The notes beneath the pieces were generated by a model. The model saw nothing but the letters and a program-made list of their open reading frames with translations, had not been told where the DNA came from and did no database searches. This document shows, piece by piece, positions 25,648 to 33,843 of a DNA stretch of 64,000 bases. The first letter of the stretch is position 1. Every line of letters begins with the position of its first letter. The DNA comes from Paraburkholderia caribensis (lineage in GTDB: Bacteria > Pseudomonadota > Gammaproteobacteria > Burkholderiales > Burkholderiaceae): positions 1,550,001 to 1,614,000 of the forward strand of contig NZ_CP026101.1 in the NCBI RefSeq assembly GCF_002902945.1, given 5' to 3'. A program made the position numbers and the translations under genes.

Positions 25648-26702
25648 ACACGCCGCCGTCAGGCGCACCGCGCCGCGCCACGATCAGCGACGTCGCCCGC
25701 GAGGCGGGCACGGGCAAGACCAGCATCTCGCGCTATCTGAACGGCGAATTGAGCGTGCTGTCGCCGCAACTGCGCGCGCGCATCGAAGCCGCCATCGAAC
25801 GGCTCGACTACCAGCCGAACCAGATGGCGCGCGGCCTCAAGCGCGGGCGCAATCGCCTGATCGGCATGCTGGTCGCGGACCTGACGAACCCCTATTCCGT
25901 CGAAGTGCTACAAGGCGTCGAGGCTGCGTGCCACGCGCTCGGCTACATGCCGCTGATCTGCCACGCGGCGAACGAAGTCGACATGGAACGGCGCTTTCTG
26001 CAACTGCTGACCACGTATCGCGTGGAAGGCGTGATCGTCAATGCGCTCGGCGTCAGCGAAGAGACGCTGCGGCCCGTCGGCGAAGGCGGGATTCCGGCTG
26101 TGCTGGTGGACCGGTCGGTCGACGGGCTCGTGACCGACATGGTCGGCCTCGACAACCAGGGCGCAACGGCGCTCGCGACGCGGCATCTCGTCGAACGCGG
26201 TTTCGACCGGCTGTGGTTCGTCGTGCAACCGTTCGAACACATCAGCTCGCGGCGTCAGCGCGAAGCGGCGTTTCACCAGGCACTCGAACAATACCCGCAG
26301 GCGAGCGGTCGCACCGTCGTGCTCGAACTCGGCGACGCCGACGAACTCGCGCAGACCTTGAGCGCGCTCGATGCCGAACTGGATGCGGCGATCGCCGCGC
26401 ACGAAGACCATGCGCGGGCGGGCGTCGCGCTGTTTGCGGCGAACGGGCCGGTCGCGCTGGCCCTCGCGCGGCATCTGAACCAGCGGCATGGTCCGGACTG
26501 GCAGAAGCGCGTCGCGCTGCTGTCCATCGACGACCCCGAATGGGCCGAGCTTGCCGGCATCACGACGATTCGCCAGCCGACCTACGATATCGGCTATCGC
26601 GCCGTCGAGTTTCTGCATCAGCGCATCGACGGCGAGCAGTCCAGCGCGCGCGATTGTCTGCTGCCGGGCGAACTGATCGAGCGCGCGTCGACGGCCCGCT
26701 GA
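25644..26702 (+). CDS. ptxS: LacI family repressor PtxS
   Basis: A 352-residue LacI-type regulator. The headpiece ATISDVAREAGTGKTSISRYLNGE gives the helix-turn-helix and RLDYQPNQMARGLK the hinge helix; the rest is the periplasmic-binding-like ligand domain. Its ATG overlaps the kguD stop as ATGA, so it is translated with the operon. In Pseudomonas PtxS senses 2-ketogluconate; there ptxS lies upstream of kguE, whereas here it closes the operon. The palindrome at 21454-21473 is its likely site, giving autoregulation. Confidence 0.9.
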   Translation: MNTPPSGAPRRATISDVAREAGTGKTSISRYLNGELSVLSPQLRARIEAAIERLDYQPNQMARGLKRGRNRLIGMLVADLTNPYSVEVLQGVEAACHALGYMPLICHAANEVDMERRFLQLLTTYRVEGVIVNALGVSEETLRPVGEGGIPAVLVDRSVDGLVTDMVGLDNQGATALATRHLVERGFDRLWFVVQPFEHISSRRQREAAFHQALEQYPQASGRTVVLELGDADELAQTLSALDAELDAAIAAHEDHARAGVALFAANGPVALALARHLNQRHGPDWQKRVALLSIDDPEWAELAGITTIRQPTYDIGYRAVEFLHQRIDGEQSSARDCLLPGELIERASTAR

Positions 26703-26803
26703 TCCCCGCGCAATCCCGGCCAATCCGCCGGCATTTGGGCATCGCGCTTACAATGCGCGGCGAGCTCCGTACTTTGCGCCTGTAGTGCGCCCGTCCCACG
26801 CCC

Positions 26804-27619
26804 ATGTCCGATTTGCCCGTTTCTCCCGTTACGCTCGCCGTGCTCGCCGTCGCGACGATCCTCGTCGCGCTGCTTCCCATCTATCTGTACCGCCGCTGGC
26901 GCGCGCCGTTCGCGTTGAACCGGCGCGACGCGATTGCGGGCATCGCCGTGTTCGCGCTGTTCGCGATGGTGATCGAGCGCGCGCTCAACGACTATCTGCT
27001 GCGCGACAACCCGGCGACGAGTGAGTGGCTGTCGGACCCGCTCGCGTTCGTCGTCTATGGCGCGCTGGCCGCAGGCATCTGCGAGGAGGTGGGGCGTTTC
27101 ATCGCGATGCGCTGGCTCGCGCGGCGCCAGACGGGCGGCGCGACGCACGGCGCAGCGAACGACGGCACCGCGCTTGCCTACGGTCTCGGCCATGGCGGCG
27201 CGGAAGCATGGCTCATCGGCGTGATGGTGCAGGCGCAATGGATTGCGTTCGGCGTGCTCGAAAATCGCGGCCAACTCGATACCTATCTCGGCAATATGCC
27301 GGCGGGACCGCTGATGCGCATCCATCTGCTGCTCGCGAGCCTATCGCCCGCCATGGCGGGCGTGTTCGTGCTCGAACGCGTGGCGGCGCTGGTGTTCCAG
27401 ATCGGGCTGTCGGTGCTGATGTGGCGCGGCGTGCGCGCCGGCTGGCGTGCCATACTGCCCGTCGCGATCGTCGCGCATGCGTTGATCGACGTGCCGGCTG
27501 CGATGTCGCAGGCGGGGCTGCTGTCGCTCGTGACCGTCGATGCAATTTATGCCGTCGCGGCGGTCGCAGTGGCCGCCGCGCTGATCCGCTTGCACCGGCA
27601 CGCATCGCGCGCGGCCTGA
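26804..27619 (+). CDS. YhfC-family intramembrane metalloprotease-like protein
   Basis: A 271-residue polytopic membrane protein with seven or eight hydrophobic segments. The motifs GICEEVGRF (Glu94-Glu95), GLGHGGAEAWLIG (His130, Glu134) and AHALIDVPA match the YhfC family, distant relatives of PrsW and CAAX-type glutamic/metallo intramembrane proteases. The substrate is unknown. A promoter-like CTTACAAT lies upstream. It is probably not part of the kgu operon, since about 100 bp separate it from ptxS. Confidence 0.82.
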   Translation: MSDLPVSPVTLAVLAVATILVALLPIYLYRRWRAPFALNRRDAIAGIAVFALFAMVIERALNDYLLRDNPATSEWLSDPLAFVVYGALAAGICEEVGRFIAMRWLARRQTGGATHGAANDGTALAYGLGHGGAEAWLIGVMVQAQWIAFGVLENRGQLDTYLGNMPAGPLMRIHLLLASLSPAMAGVFVLERVAALVFQIGLSVLMWRGVRAGWRAILPVAIVAHALIDVPAAMSQAGLLSLVTVDAIYAVAAVAVAAALIRLHRHASRAA

Positions 27620-27670
27620 TCGTCCGCGCAGATCCACAGATCAACAGTAAAGGGCCAGAGGCCAATCGAC

Positions 27671-28036
27671 ATGGAAGCCTATCAGTACGAATGCGCGAAC
27701 GCGGAGATCGAAGAGCTCGCGCGCGTGATCAGCGATCTCTTTCCCGAGCAGACGCAGTTCATCGAGCGTGCCGGCGAGAACGGCGTGCCGCAGATCGTCG
27801 TGCATTGGGTCGCGATGCGTTTCGGCTCGACAGCGAAGCGCATGGAGCTGACGGTTGCCATCGCACCCGCTGCACTGGCGCGTTATCGCGCGATGCCGCC
27901 GCGTGCGCGGGGCCGCAGCTTCGCCATACTGCGCGCCTATGTGGAAGCGACGCTGGGCTCGCTCGAAGAAGAGTACGCGGAAGGCAAGACCATACCGCGC
28001 GAAGTGACCGTCGATCTCGGCGACGAGTTTGCGTAA
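27671..28036 (+). CDS. DUF3022-like conserved protein
   Basis: A 121-residue soluble protein with alternating hydrophobic strands (GVPQIVVHWVAMRFG, RMELTVAIAPAALARY) and a charged C-terminus. I believe it corresponds to DUF3022, a family largely confined to Burkholderia and relatives, with no assigned role. An AGAGG precedes the ATG. It lies 51 nt after the YhfC gene and may share its transcript. Confidence 0.75.
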   Translation: MEAYQYECANAEIEELARVISDLFPEQTQFIERAGENGVPQIVVHWVAMRFGSTAKRMELTVAIAPAALARYRAMPPRARGRSFAILRAYVEATLGSLEEEYAEGKTIPREVTVDLGDEFA

Positions 28037-28059
28037 GCCGTAAGCCGCGTACGGCAGGC

Positions 28060-28497
28060 TCAGTCGGCGAGCCGGTAGACCTTGGCGAAGCGCGCAGCCT
28101 GCACCACGCCGTAATCGCCGGGTGCGTATTGCATGATCCAGTCGCCTGCCGTGCCCTTGAGGACGTCGCCGCCTTGCGCCGAGCGCGCGAGCGAGAACGC
28201 CTCGTCCATCCGCTTCGCGAGCACGACGGCGGGGCGGTTGCGGTACGCGCCCGGTTCGCCATGTGCGAGCGCGGCGTCGGCGGGCAGGTACTTCGCGTCG
28301 AAGCGTTCGCGCGACACGACCCAGCGGTCGCCCGTCGAGCCCGTGATCAGCGCGTCGCCGGGCGCGTAGCGGTTCGGTCCTTCGAGGCTCATCAGTTCGC
28401 CGTCGCCCGCGGCGAATTGCACGGCAACGGTTTCGTCCTTGACGACGCGTTGCGCGGCGGGGTCGGTAAGCAGGTCGATGTTCTTGAGTTCGATCAT
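28060..28497 (-). CDS. PGDYG-motif protein
   Basis: A 145-residue protein built from two similar halves, each centred on a YAPGDxxI/YAPGDYGVV segment (RYAPGDALITGSTGDRWVV and QYAPGDYGVVQAARFAKVY), which is the signature of the PGDYG family. The function is not known to me. I chose ATG 28495-28497, since upstream residues lack resemblance. It converges with the DUF3022-like gene, with 23 nt between stops. Confidence 0.8.
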   Translation of the reverse strand: MIELKNIDLLTDPAAQRVVKDETVAVQFAAGDGELMSLEGPNRYAPGDALITGSTGDRWVVSRERFDAKYLPADAALAHGEPGAYRNRPAVVLAKRMDEAFSLARSAQGGDVLKGTAGDWIMQYAPGDYGVVQAARFAKVYRLAD

Positions 28498-28634
28498 GAG
28501 GCGAGATAACGCAGAGATTGACAGGGCCGCGTAACGGAGCCCAGCAAGAAAGCCTGACCCTGACAGGCGGCATGCAAACGGCATCGAAAACGCGGCGCAG
28601 GCGCGCATGATGCCAGATTCCGGCGGCACGTAAT

Positions 28635-28663
28635 AAAAAAACGCCTGCCGCAGAGGGCAGGCG
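28635..28663 (-). terminator. Rho-independent terminator of the Spy-like gene
   Basis: On the minus strand an 8-bp GC stem (CGCCTGCC paired with GGCAGGCG, 28642-28649 and 28656-28663) is followed directly by seven T. It lies 25 nt past the stop of the Spy/CpxP-like gene. Confidence 0.9.
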
Positions 28664-28687
28664 CTGTGCTAACCAATGCGGTACCGC

Positions 28688-29200
28688 TTACGGCTTGACG
28701 GTCGCGTCCGAAGCCGGCGCGGCCGGCTTGCGCGACCGGTTGTGATGCGGGCGGCCTTCGGGCGACTGGCGGCGGAAGGTCGTGTCGGCCAGTTTCTTCT
28801 GCTCCGGCGAGAAGCTGTTGTACAGCGGCTCGAACGCGTCGACGAGCTTCTTCGTGCCGTCGGCATGTGCCTGCGTGATTTCGGCGTATTGCTTCATGTC
28901 GTCGAGCGCCGACACGTTTGCATTTGCGCGGCGTGCCTCGAACAGCTTGCCCATCGCTTCGCCATTGCTGCGCATGACGTCGGCGAATGTGTTCCACTGC
29001 GCTTCCTGCGCCGACGTGATCTTCAGTTGCGTGTGCAGATACTTGATGCGCTCTTCGACACGCTGCTCGTGGCCAGCCTTGCCCGCGCCCTGCGAAGCGG
29101 CCGACATGGCCGGCGCGGACGCGCCAGCGGGCGCTGCTGTTTGCGCGAAGGCAGCGCTCATGGTGAGCGCGGAAGCGAGAATGGCGAGAGTTTTTTTCAT
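28688..29200 (-). CDS. Spy/CpxP-like periplasmic protein
   Basis: A 170-residue exported protein with signal peptide MKKTLAILASALTMSAAFA. The mature helical part (RVEERIKYLHTQLKITSAQEAQWNTFADVM, then SPEQKKLADTTFRR) follows the LTxxQ pattern of Spy/CpxP chaperones, with LKITSAQ and FSPEQK as the two motif copies. Such proteins hold unfolded periplasmic proteins during envelope stress. AGGAG precedes the ATG. A LysR gene starts divergently 152 bp away. It has its own strong terminator. Confidence 0.85.
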   Translation of the reverse strand: MKKTLAILASALTMSAAFAQTAAPAGASAPAMSAASQGAGKAGHEQRVEERIKYLHTQLKITSAQEAQWNTFADVMRSNGEAMGKLFEARRANANVSALDDMKQYAEITQAHADGTKKLVDAFEPLYNSFSPEQKKLADTTFRRQSPEGRPHHNRSRKPAAPASDATVKP

Positions 29201-29352
29201 TGAGACTCCTGTTGTCTATTGGTATGAGACCAAAGCTGGACGATGTGTCGACGTCGACATCTATCATGCCGTGCGTTATTAGTATCACGATATCGCAGCA
29301 TTGCGTCTCGATTGCGACAACTGCTTACAACCGAAACGATCGGAAATAGCCG

Positions 29353-30237
29353 GTGGATAAATTCGTCAGCATGGAAGTCTTCGTTGCCGTCGTCGAAGCG
29401 GGCAGCCTCACAGCCGCCGCCGAGCGCTTCGATCTGTCGTCGGCGATGGTCGGCAAGCATATCCGCTCGCTCGAAACGCAGCTCTCGACGCGACTTCTGA
29501 CGCGCACGACGCGCCGTCAAAGCCTCACCGAGATCGGCCGCCAGTATTACGAGCAGTGCCGGCGCATTCTCGCCGACGTGAAGGCCGCGGAGTCGCTCGC
29601 CGAAGCGATGACTTCCGCGCCGCGCGGCACACTGAAGGTGACGGTGCCGCTGACTTACGGCGTCGAAGTGTTTTCGCCTGCGATGACCGACTACCTCAAT
29701 CAGTACCCCGAGGTCAGTCTCGAACTCGACCTGTCGAACCGTGTCTTCGATCTGGTCGAAGAGGGTTTCGATGCCGCCGTGCGGATTGGCCGTCTGCCCG
29801 ATTCGAGTCTCGTCGCAAGGCCGCTGAAACCTTACCGGATGCGCGCGTGTGCGTCGCCCGCCTATCTGCAGCGCATGGGCACGCCGAAGACGCCGGCCGA
29901 TCTTCTGCATCACGAATGCCTCGGCTTTCTGCATTGGGGCCGCGAAGGTTTATGGCGCCTCGACGGCGATGCCGAAAGCGACTACCAGTTGCGCCCGGGG
30001 CGGTTTCGCGCGAACAACGGTCAGGCGCTGAAGATGGCGGCGCTGCGCGGCTTCGGTCTGGTCTTGCAGCCCGAAGCGCTGCTCGCGAACGAGATCGGCC
30101 AGGGCACGCTCGTATCGGTGCTCGAAGACTATCTGCCCGATGGCGCGCCCGTGCATCTGATCTATCCGCGCGACCGGCAACCTACACCCAAGCTGACCAG
30201 CTTCATCGACTTCGTGATCGAACGCTTCGGCGCGTGA
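29353..30237 (+). CDS. LysR family regulator
   Basis: A 294-residue LysR-type regulator starting at GTG 29353 (MDKFVSMEVFVAVVEAGSLT), a common start pattern for the CrgA/DhcR-like branch; ATG 29371 is inside the first helix. The HTH covers about residues 17-40 and the effector domain starts near RGTLKVTVPLTYG. It is divergent from the Spy-like gene, which may be its target, though regulators of this branch more often control oxidoreductases. Effector unknown. Confidence 0.9.
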   Translation: MDKFVSMEVFVAVVEAGSLTAAAERFDLSSAMVGKHIRSLETQLSTRLLTRTTRRQSLTEIGRQYYEQCRRILADVKAAESLAEAMTSAPRGTLKVTVPLTYGVEVFSPAMTDYLNQYPEVSLELDLSNRVFDLVEEGFDAAVRIGRLPDSSLVARPLKPYRMRACASPAYLQRMGTPKTPADLLHHECLGFLHWGREGLWRLDGDAESDYQLRPGRFRANNGQALKMAALRGFGLVLQPEALLANEIGQGTLVSVLEDYLPDGAPVHLIYPRDRQPTPKLTSFIDFVIERFGA

Positions 30238-30373
30238 TGTCCTTGACACGCGCGCCGCTTGCGCGATATGTGCAGCGCGCATGTATTCGCGCAAGCGTGC
30301 GCAAGGCGCATAATCCGCGTCATCGGCTCGCCGTGCGCGGCGAGCGTCCTCTCTCAACCTTGACCTTGAATCG

Positions 30374-30838
30374 ATGAGACCACCGCGCCTCGATCAGCTC
30401 GACGAACTCGACCGTAACCTCGTCGCGCTGCTGCAAGCCAATGCGCGCGAAAGCGTCGCGAATCTCGCGCGACAACTGGGTGTTGCGCGCACGACAGTGA
30501 TTGCGCGGATTGCGCGGCTCGAAAAGACCAATGTGATCGCCGGCTATAGCGTGCGGCTCGGACAGGATGTGCTCGACGCGAGCATGCATGCGTATGTCGG
30601 CATCATCATCGCGCCGAAGTACGGTGCGGACGTGCTGAAGAAACTGAACCGCATGCCGGAGGTGCAGCTGCTGTGCGCGGTGAGCGGCGAGTTCGATTAC
30701 GTCGCGTGGCTGCGCGCCGATTCGCCCGAGCGCCTGAACGATCTGCTCGATCAGATCGGCGGTCTGGCGGGTGTCGAACGCACGACGACCTCGATTATCC
30801 TGTCGCGCAAGATCGATCGCGGCATGAGCAGTCCGTGA
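30374..30838 (+). CDS. Lrp/AsnC family regulator
   Basis: A 154-residue feast/famine regulator. The N-terminal HTH is LDRNLVALLQANARESVANLARQLGVART in outline (residues 12-40), followed by the RAM ligand-binding domain with AVSGEFDYVAWLRADSPERLNDLL. It precedes the saccharopine-dehydrogenase-like gene by about 200 bp in the same direction, and a 42-bp palindrome lies between them. It probably senses an amino acid and controls that gene. No strong ribosome binding site is visible. Confidence 0.9.
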   Translation: MRPPRLDQLDELDRNLVALLQANARESVANLARQLGVARTTVIARIARLEKTNVIAGYSVRLGQDVLDASMHAYVGIIIAPKYGADVLKKLNRMPEVQLLCAVSGEFDYVAWLRADSPERLNDLLDQIGGLAGVERTTTSIILSRKIDRGMSSP

Positions 30839-30886
30839 GCGTGCCGGCGTCTGTATTGCGGTTCACGTTTACGCGGTTTTGATATG

Positions 30887-30928
30887 TTTTCGACGATTCG
30901 ACGAAACGCTTCGTCATTTCGTCGAAAA
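30887..30928. promoter_or_regulatory. 42-bp palindrome, likely Lrp-type operator
   Basis: Outer arms TTTTCGACG (30887-30895) and CGTCGAAAA (30920-30928) and inner arms GACGAA and TTCGTC (30900-30915) share one centre at 30907.5. The CGACGAA unit thus occurs four times in dyad order. It lies 118 nt before the saccharopine-dehydrogenase-like gene. Assignment to the adjacent Lrp/AsnC regulator is inference. Confidence 0.75.
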
Positions 30929-31045
30929 TCATGGTCATTGCGCAGCACTTTGCGCCTATAAACCGACTCGCCTTCTCCATAAACTCTTGGGTAGAGGTTC
31001 GCTGCGGCGCGCCGACATCAACCAGAGATAACAAAGGAGAAGCGC

Positions 31046-32143
31046 ATGAAAGTTGCCATCGTTGGCGCAGGTCTGATCGGTCATACCATTGCGCACATGC
31101 TGCGTGAGACGGGCGACTACGAAGTGCTCGCGCTGGACCGCGATCAACACGCGCTCGACAAACTGGCCGCGCAAGGCATCCCGACGCGCCGCGTCGATTC
31201 CGCCGACGCCGCCGCGCTGCGCGCCGAAATCCAGGGCTTCGACGCGCTCGTCAATGCGCTGCCTTACTACCTCGCGGTGAGCGTGGCGTCGGCGGCGAAG
31301 GGTGCGGGCGTGCATTACTTCGATCTGACGGAAGACGTGCGCGCGACGCACGCCATCCGCGCGATCGCCGACGGCGCCGACCATGCCTTCATGCCGCAAT
31401 GCGGTCTGGCGCCGGGCTTCATCGGCATTGCCGCGCATGAACTGGCCAACCGCTTCACCGAAATCCGCGACGTGAAGATGCGCGTGGGCGCGCTGCCCGA
31501 GTTTCCGACCAACGCGCTGAAGTACAACCTGACCTGGAGCGTCGACGGTCTCATCAACGAATACTGCCAGCCCTGCGAAGCAATCCGCGACAGCCGCACG
31601 CAATGGGTGCAGCCGCTCGAAGGACTTGAGCACTTTTCGCTCGACGGCATCGAGTACGAGGCGTTCAACACGTCGGGCGGGCTGGGCACGCTGTGCGAGA
31701 CGCTGTCGGGCCGTGTCGAGACGCTCGATTACAAGTCGGTGCGCTATCCGGGTCATCGCGACCTGATGCAGTTCCTGCTCGAAGACCTGCGTATGGCCAC
31801 GGATCGCGACACGCTGAAGACGATCATGCGCCGCTCGGTGCCGGCAACGGCTCAGGACGTGGTGCTCGTGTTCATCACCGTGACGGGTGTGCGCGACGGA
31901 CAACTGGTGCAGGAAGTGTTCACGCGCAAGATTTTCGCGAAGACGGTCTGCGGCGTGCCGATGAGCGCGATCCAGATCACCACGGCGGGCGCGATGTGCG
32001 CGGTGCTCGATCTGTTCCGTGAGAAGAAGCTGCCGCAAAGCGGCTTCGTGCGTCAGGAGCAGGTGGCGCTGCGCGATTTCCTCGCGAATCGTTTTGGCCA
32101 GCTGTACGAAGGCCGCGCACTCGACGCAATGGCGACTGTCTGA
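31046..32143 (+). CDS. Saccharopine dehydrogenase-like NAD(P)-binding enzyme
   Basis: A 365-residue oxidoreductase. The Rossmann motif VAIVGAGLIGHTIAHML begins at residue 3, and the domain order fits saccharopine dehydrogenase/lysine 6-dehydrogenase homologues (ALPYYLAVSVASAA, HYFDLTED, GLAPGFIGIAAHEL). It probably acts in the cytoplasm on lysine or a related diamino acid. A strong AAAGGAG precedes the ATG. The upstream Lrp gene and palindrome suggest amino-acid-responsive control. No further lysine-catabolic gene is adjacent, so the substrate is uncertain. Confidence 0.87.
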   Translation: MKVAIVGAGLIGHTIAHMLRETGDYEVLALDRDQHALDKLAAQGIPTRRVDSADAAALRAEIQGFDALVNALPYYLAVSVASAAKGAGVHYFDLTEDVRATHAIRAIADGADHAFMPQCGLAPGFIGIAAHELANRFTEIRDVKMRVGALPEFPTNALKYNLTWSVDGLINEYCQPCEAIRDSRTQWVQPLEGLEHFSLDGIEYEAFNTSGGLGTLCETLSGRVETLDYKSVRYPGHRDLMQFLLEDLRMATDRDTLKTIMRRSVPATAQDVVLVFITVTGVRDGQLVQEVFTRKIFAKTVCGVPMSAIQITTAGAMCAVLDLFREKKLPQSGFVRQEQVALRDFLANRFGQLYEGRALDAMATV

Positions 32144-32228
32144 CGTCAGGAAGAGCACCAGCCGGACCGAGGGCCAGTTTGAGAGTGAGGCTTCAGAGAG
32201 AGCCGTTTTGTGTATCAGGCAATAACAT

Positions 32229-32262
32229 AGCGGGCGTTCATCCTCGACGGGTGACGCCCGCT
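32229..32262 (+). terminator. Possible terminator after the saccharopine-dehydrogenase-like gene
   Basis: A 9-bp stem AGCGGGCGT/ACGCCCGCT with a 16-nt loop, followed by TTTGCC. It lies 85 nt past the stop. The short T run makes it only moderately convincing. Confidence 0.55.
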
Positions 32263-32304
32263 TTGCCGTTTACCGCGGCGCGTGCTCCGGATGCGGGGGC
32301 TGGG

Positions 32305-32925
32305 TCATACCGGCATCGGCGGCAACATCATGCCGGGCGGCTGCGGCGTCTGCACGATCCGCGCGAGCAGGGCGTCGTAGTCGGTGGGGGCGGGTGCCGT
32401 GGTGTCGAACATCAGCAGGCCGTCGCGCGCGTCGCCCGTCGGCACGAAGCGGCGCTGCCGGTATTCGTCCCAATGCGCGAGCTTGTAGGCGTCATTCGGA
32501 TTGCCGCGCGCAGCGATCCGCTCGCGGGACGTGTCTTCCGCCGTCGACACCCACACGACGCTGATGTCCACCCCGTCCGGCACGCCGAGCCACGCGTGAT
32601 CGAACAGCTTGCGCTCGCGCACTTCGCGCGACAGCGGAGCGACGGCAACGACGCCGATGCCGAGCCGAAGGTTCTCGGCGGCCGTATCGAACAAGCCGCG
32701 GTATTCCGGGTCGCGAAAGTGCTGCAGGAAGAGCGGGCTGTCGCGGTCGTTCGGATCACCCGTCAGCGCGCCGATCGCGGCCGCGCTATAGGCGCCGTAT
32801 AGGGTGTCCTTGTCGAGCAGGCAGAAGGCCTCGCCGGTTGCTCTCATCAATGGGCCGATCAGCCGTTTGGCGAGCGTCGTCTTGCCAGTCCCGGCATGGC
32901 CACAGATAAAAACCAGATGCGTCAC
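32305..32925 (-). CDS. P-loop ATPase/kinase-like protein
   Basis: A small (about 206-residue) P-loop protein beginning with HLVFICGHAGTGKTTLAKRL, a clear Walker A. The later CLLDKDTLYG and RERIAARGNPNDAYKLAHWDEYR segments resemble nucleoside/sugar kinase-like AAA proteins of unknown substrate. I placed the start at GTG 32923-32925, which leaves the usual few residues before the first strand; an ATG at 33007-33009 would add 28 residues that look non-coding. It is divergent from the toxin-antitoxin pair. Confidence 0.78.
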   Translation of the reverse strand: MTHLVFICGHAGTGKTTLAKRLIGPLMRATGEAFCLLDKDTLYGAYSAAAIGALTGDPNDRDSPLFLQHFRDPEYRGLFDTAAENLRLGIGVVAVAPLSREVRERKLFDHAWLGVPDGVDISVVWVSTAEDTSRERIAARGNPNDAYKLAHWDEYRQRRFVPTGDARDGLLMFDTTAPAPTDYDALLARIVQTPQPPGMMLPPMPV

Positions 32926-33056
32926 GTCGATAAATCCCGGTGGTGAAGGTGAGGGCCGATAGCGCTGTGCGCAAGCCGCCGCAACCGATGTTGAAGGGGA
33001 TGGCGGCATGCCGCAAGCCCTATGCCATTCGGCCGAATTGACTGTGCCACACCTTT

Positions 33057-33073
33057 TGATATCATTGCTATCA
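33057..33073. promoter_or_regulatory. Candidate operator of the FitAB-like module
   Basis: TGATATCATTGCTATCA has 5-bp arms (TGATA/TATCA) around a 7-nt centre, 22 nt before the antitoxin start, and is followed by the palindrome ACACGTGT. FitAB-type complexes repress their own promoter by binding such dyads. Inference from position and symmetry. Confidence 0.55.
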
Positions 33074-33094
33074 CACGTGTAGCGGGGAATGGAA

Positions 33095-33340
33095 ATGGCA
33101 AATCTTTTGGTCCGAAATCTGGACGATGCGTTGGTGCAGAACCTGCGTGAGCAGGCCGCGGCTCACGGGCGCAGCGTCGAAGCAGAGCATCGGGAAATCC
33201 TGGCGCAGGCGCTCTTTCAGCCCAAGAAGCTCAGCTTTGCGGAATTGCTGATGAGCATGCCCGACGTCGGCGACGACGCCGACTTCGAGCGCCGCAATGA
33301 CGCAACTGACGATAGCGGGGGACCGGGTGTATTTGATTGA
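33095..33340 (+). CDS. FitA/VapB-like ribbon-helix-helix antitoxin
   Basis: An 81-residue protein. The N-terminal ANLLVRNLDDALVQNLREQAAAHGRSVEAEHREIL matches the FitA/StbC-type ribbon-helix-helix antitoxins; the acidic C-terminus would wrap the toxin. I chose ATG 33095, well spaced from GGGGA; an ATG two codons earlier is too close. Its end overlaps the toxin gene by 44 nt, the usual coupled order. It should bind its own promoter and neutralise the PIN toxin. Confidence 0.88.
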   Translation: MANLLVRNLDDALVQNLREQAAAHGRSVEAEHREILAQALFQPKKLSFAELLMSMPDVGDDADFERRNDATDDSGGPGVFD

Positions 33341-33755
33341 TACCAATGTAATCAGCGAAATGCGCAAGAGCAGCCGCGCCAATCCGGGCGTACAGGCTTT
33401 TTTCGAAACGGCGAAGGAAGGCGGGCATCGCCTGTATCTGTCTGTGGTGACGGTTGGCGAGTTGCGGCGCGGCGTCGACCTGATCCGGCATCGGGGCGAC
33501 AAGTTCCAGGCATTGCGCCTGGAAGGCTGGCTCGACACGATCATGAATTCGTTCAGCAGCCACATCTTGAATGTCGGCACCGACGTTGCGCAGACGTGGG
33601 GCCATCTGCGCGTGCCCGACCCCGGGCATTCGCTGGACAAACTGATCGCGGCCACGGCCCTGATCTACAACCTGACTGTCGTGACGCGCAACGTGGCAGA
33701 CTTCGATGGCACGGGCGCACGGGTGCTCAATCCGTTCCAGCTTCTCGACGCATGA
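33297..33755 (+). CDS. FitB/VapC-like PIN-domain toxin
   Basis: A 152-residue PIN-domain ribonuclease. The acidic metal-binding residues are present: Asp15 (LIDTNVISE), Glu55 (TVGELRRG), Asp114 (SLDKLIAATA) and Asp135/Asp137 near the end (RNVADFDGTG). FitB-like proteins cleave RNA and slow growth when freed from the antitoxin. The ORF starts inside the antitoxin gene in another frame, so translation is coupled. Nothing suggests the pair is broken. Confidence 0.9.
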   Translation: MTQLTIAGDRVYLIDTNVISEMRKSSRANPGVQAFFETAKEGGHRLYLSVVTVGELRRGVDLIRHRGDKFQALRLEGWLDTIMNSFSSHILNVGTDVAQTWGHLRVPDPGHSLDKLIAATALIYNLTVVTRNVADFDGTGARVLNPFQLLDA

Positions 33756-33843
33756 CCTGCTCTGCGTAGCGACGGGCAAAGCGTACGACTGCAAAACCAG
33801 TCGACCAGCAGGGAAGCGGAACCATGCAACGGGGAGACGAACG

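Noticed and set aside
33756..33843. tRNA-like segment between toxin and lipoprotein genes
   Set aside because: No cloverleaf arms or CCA-adjacent acceptor stem could be drawn.
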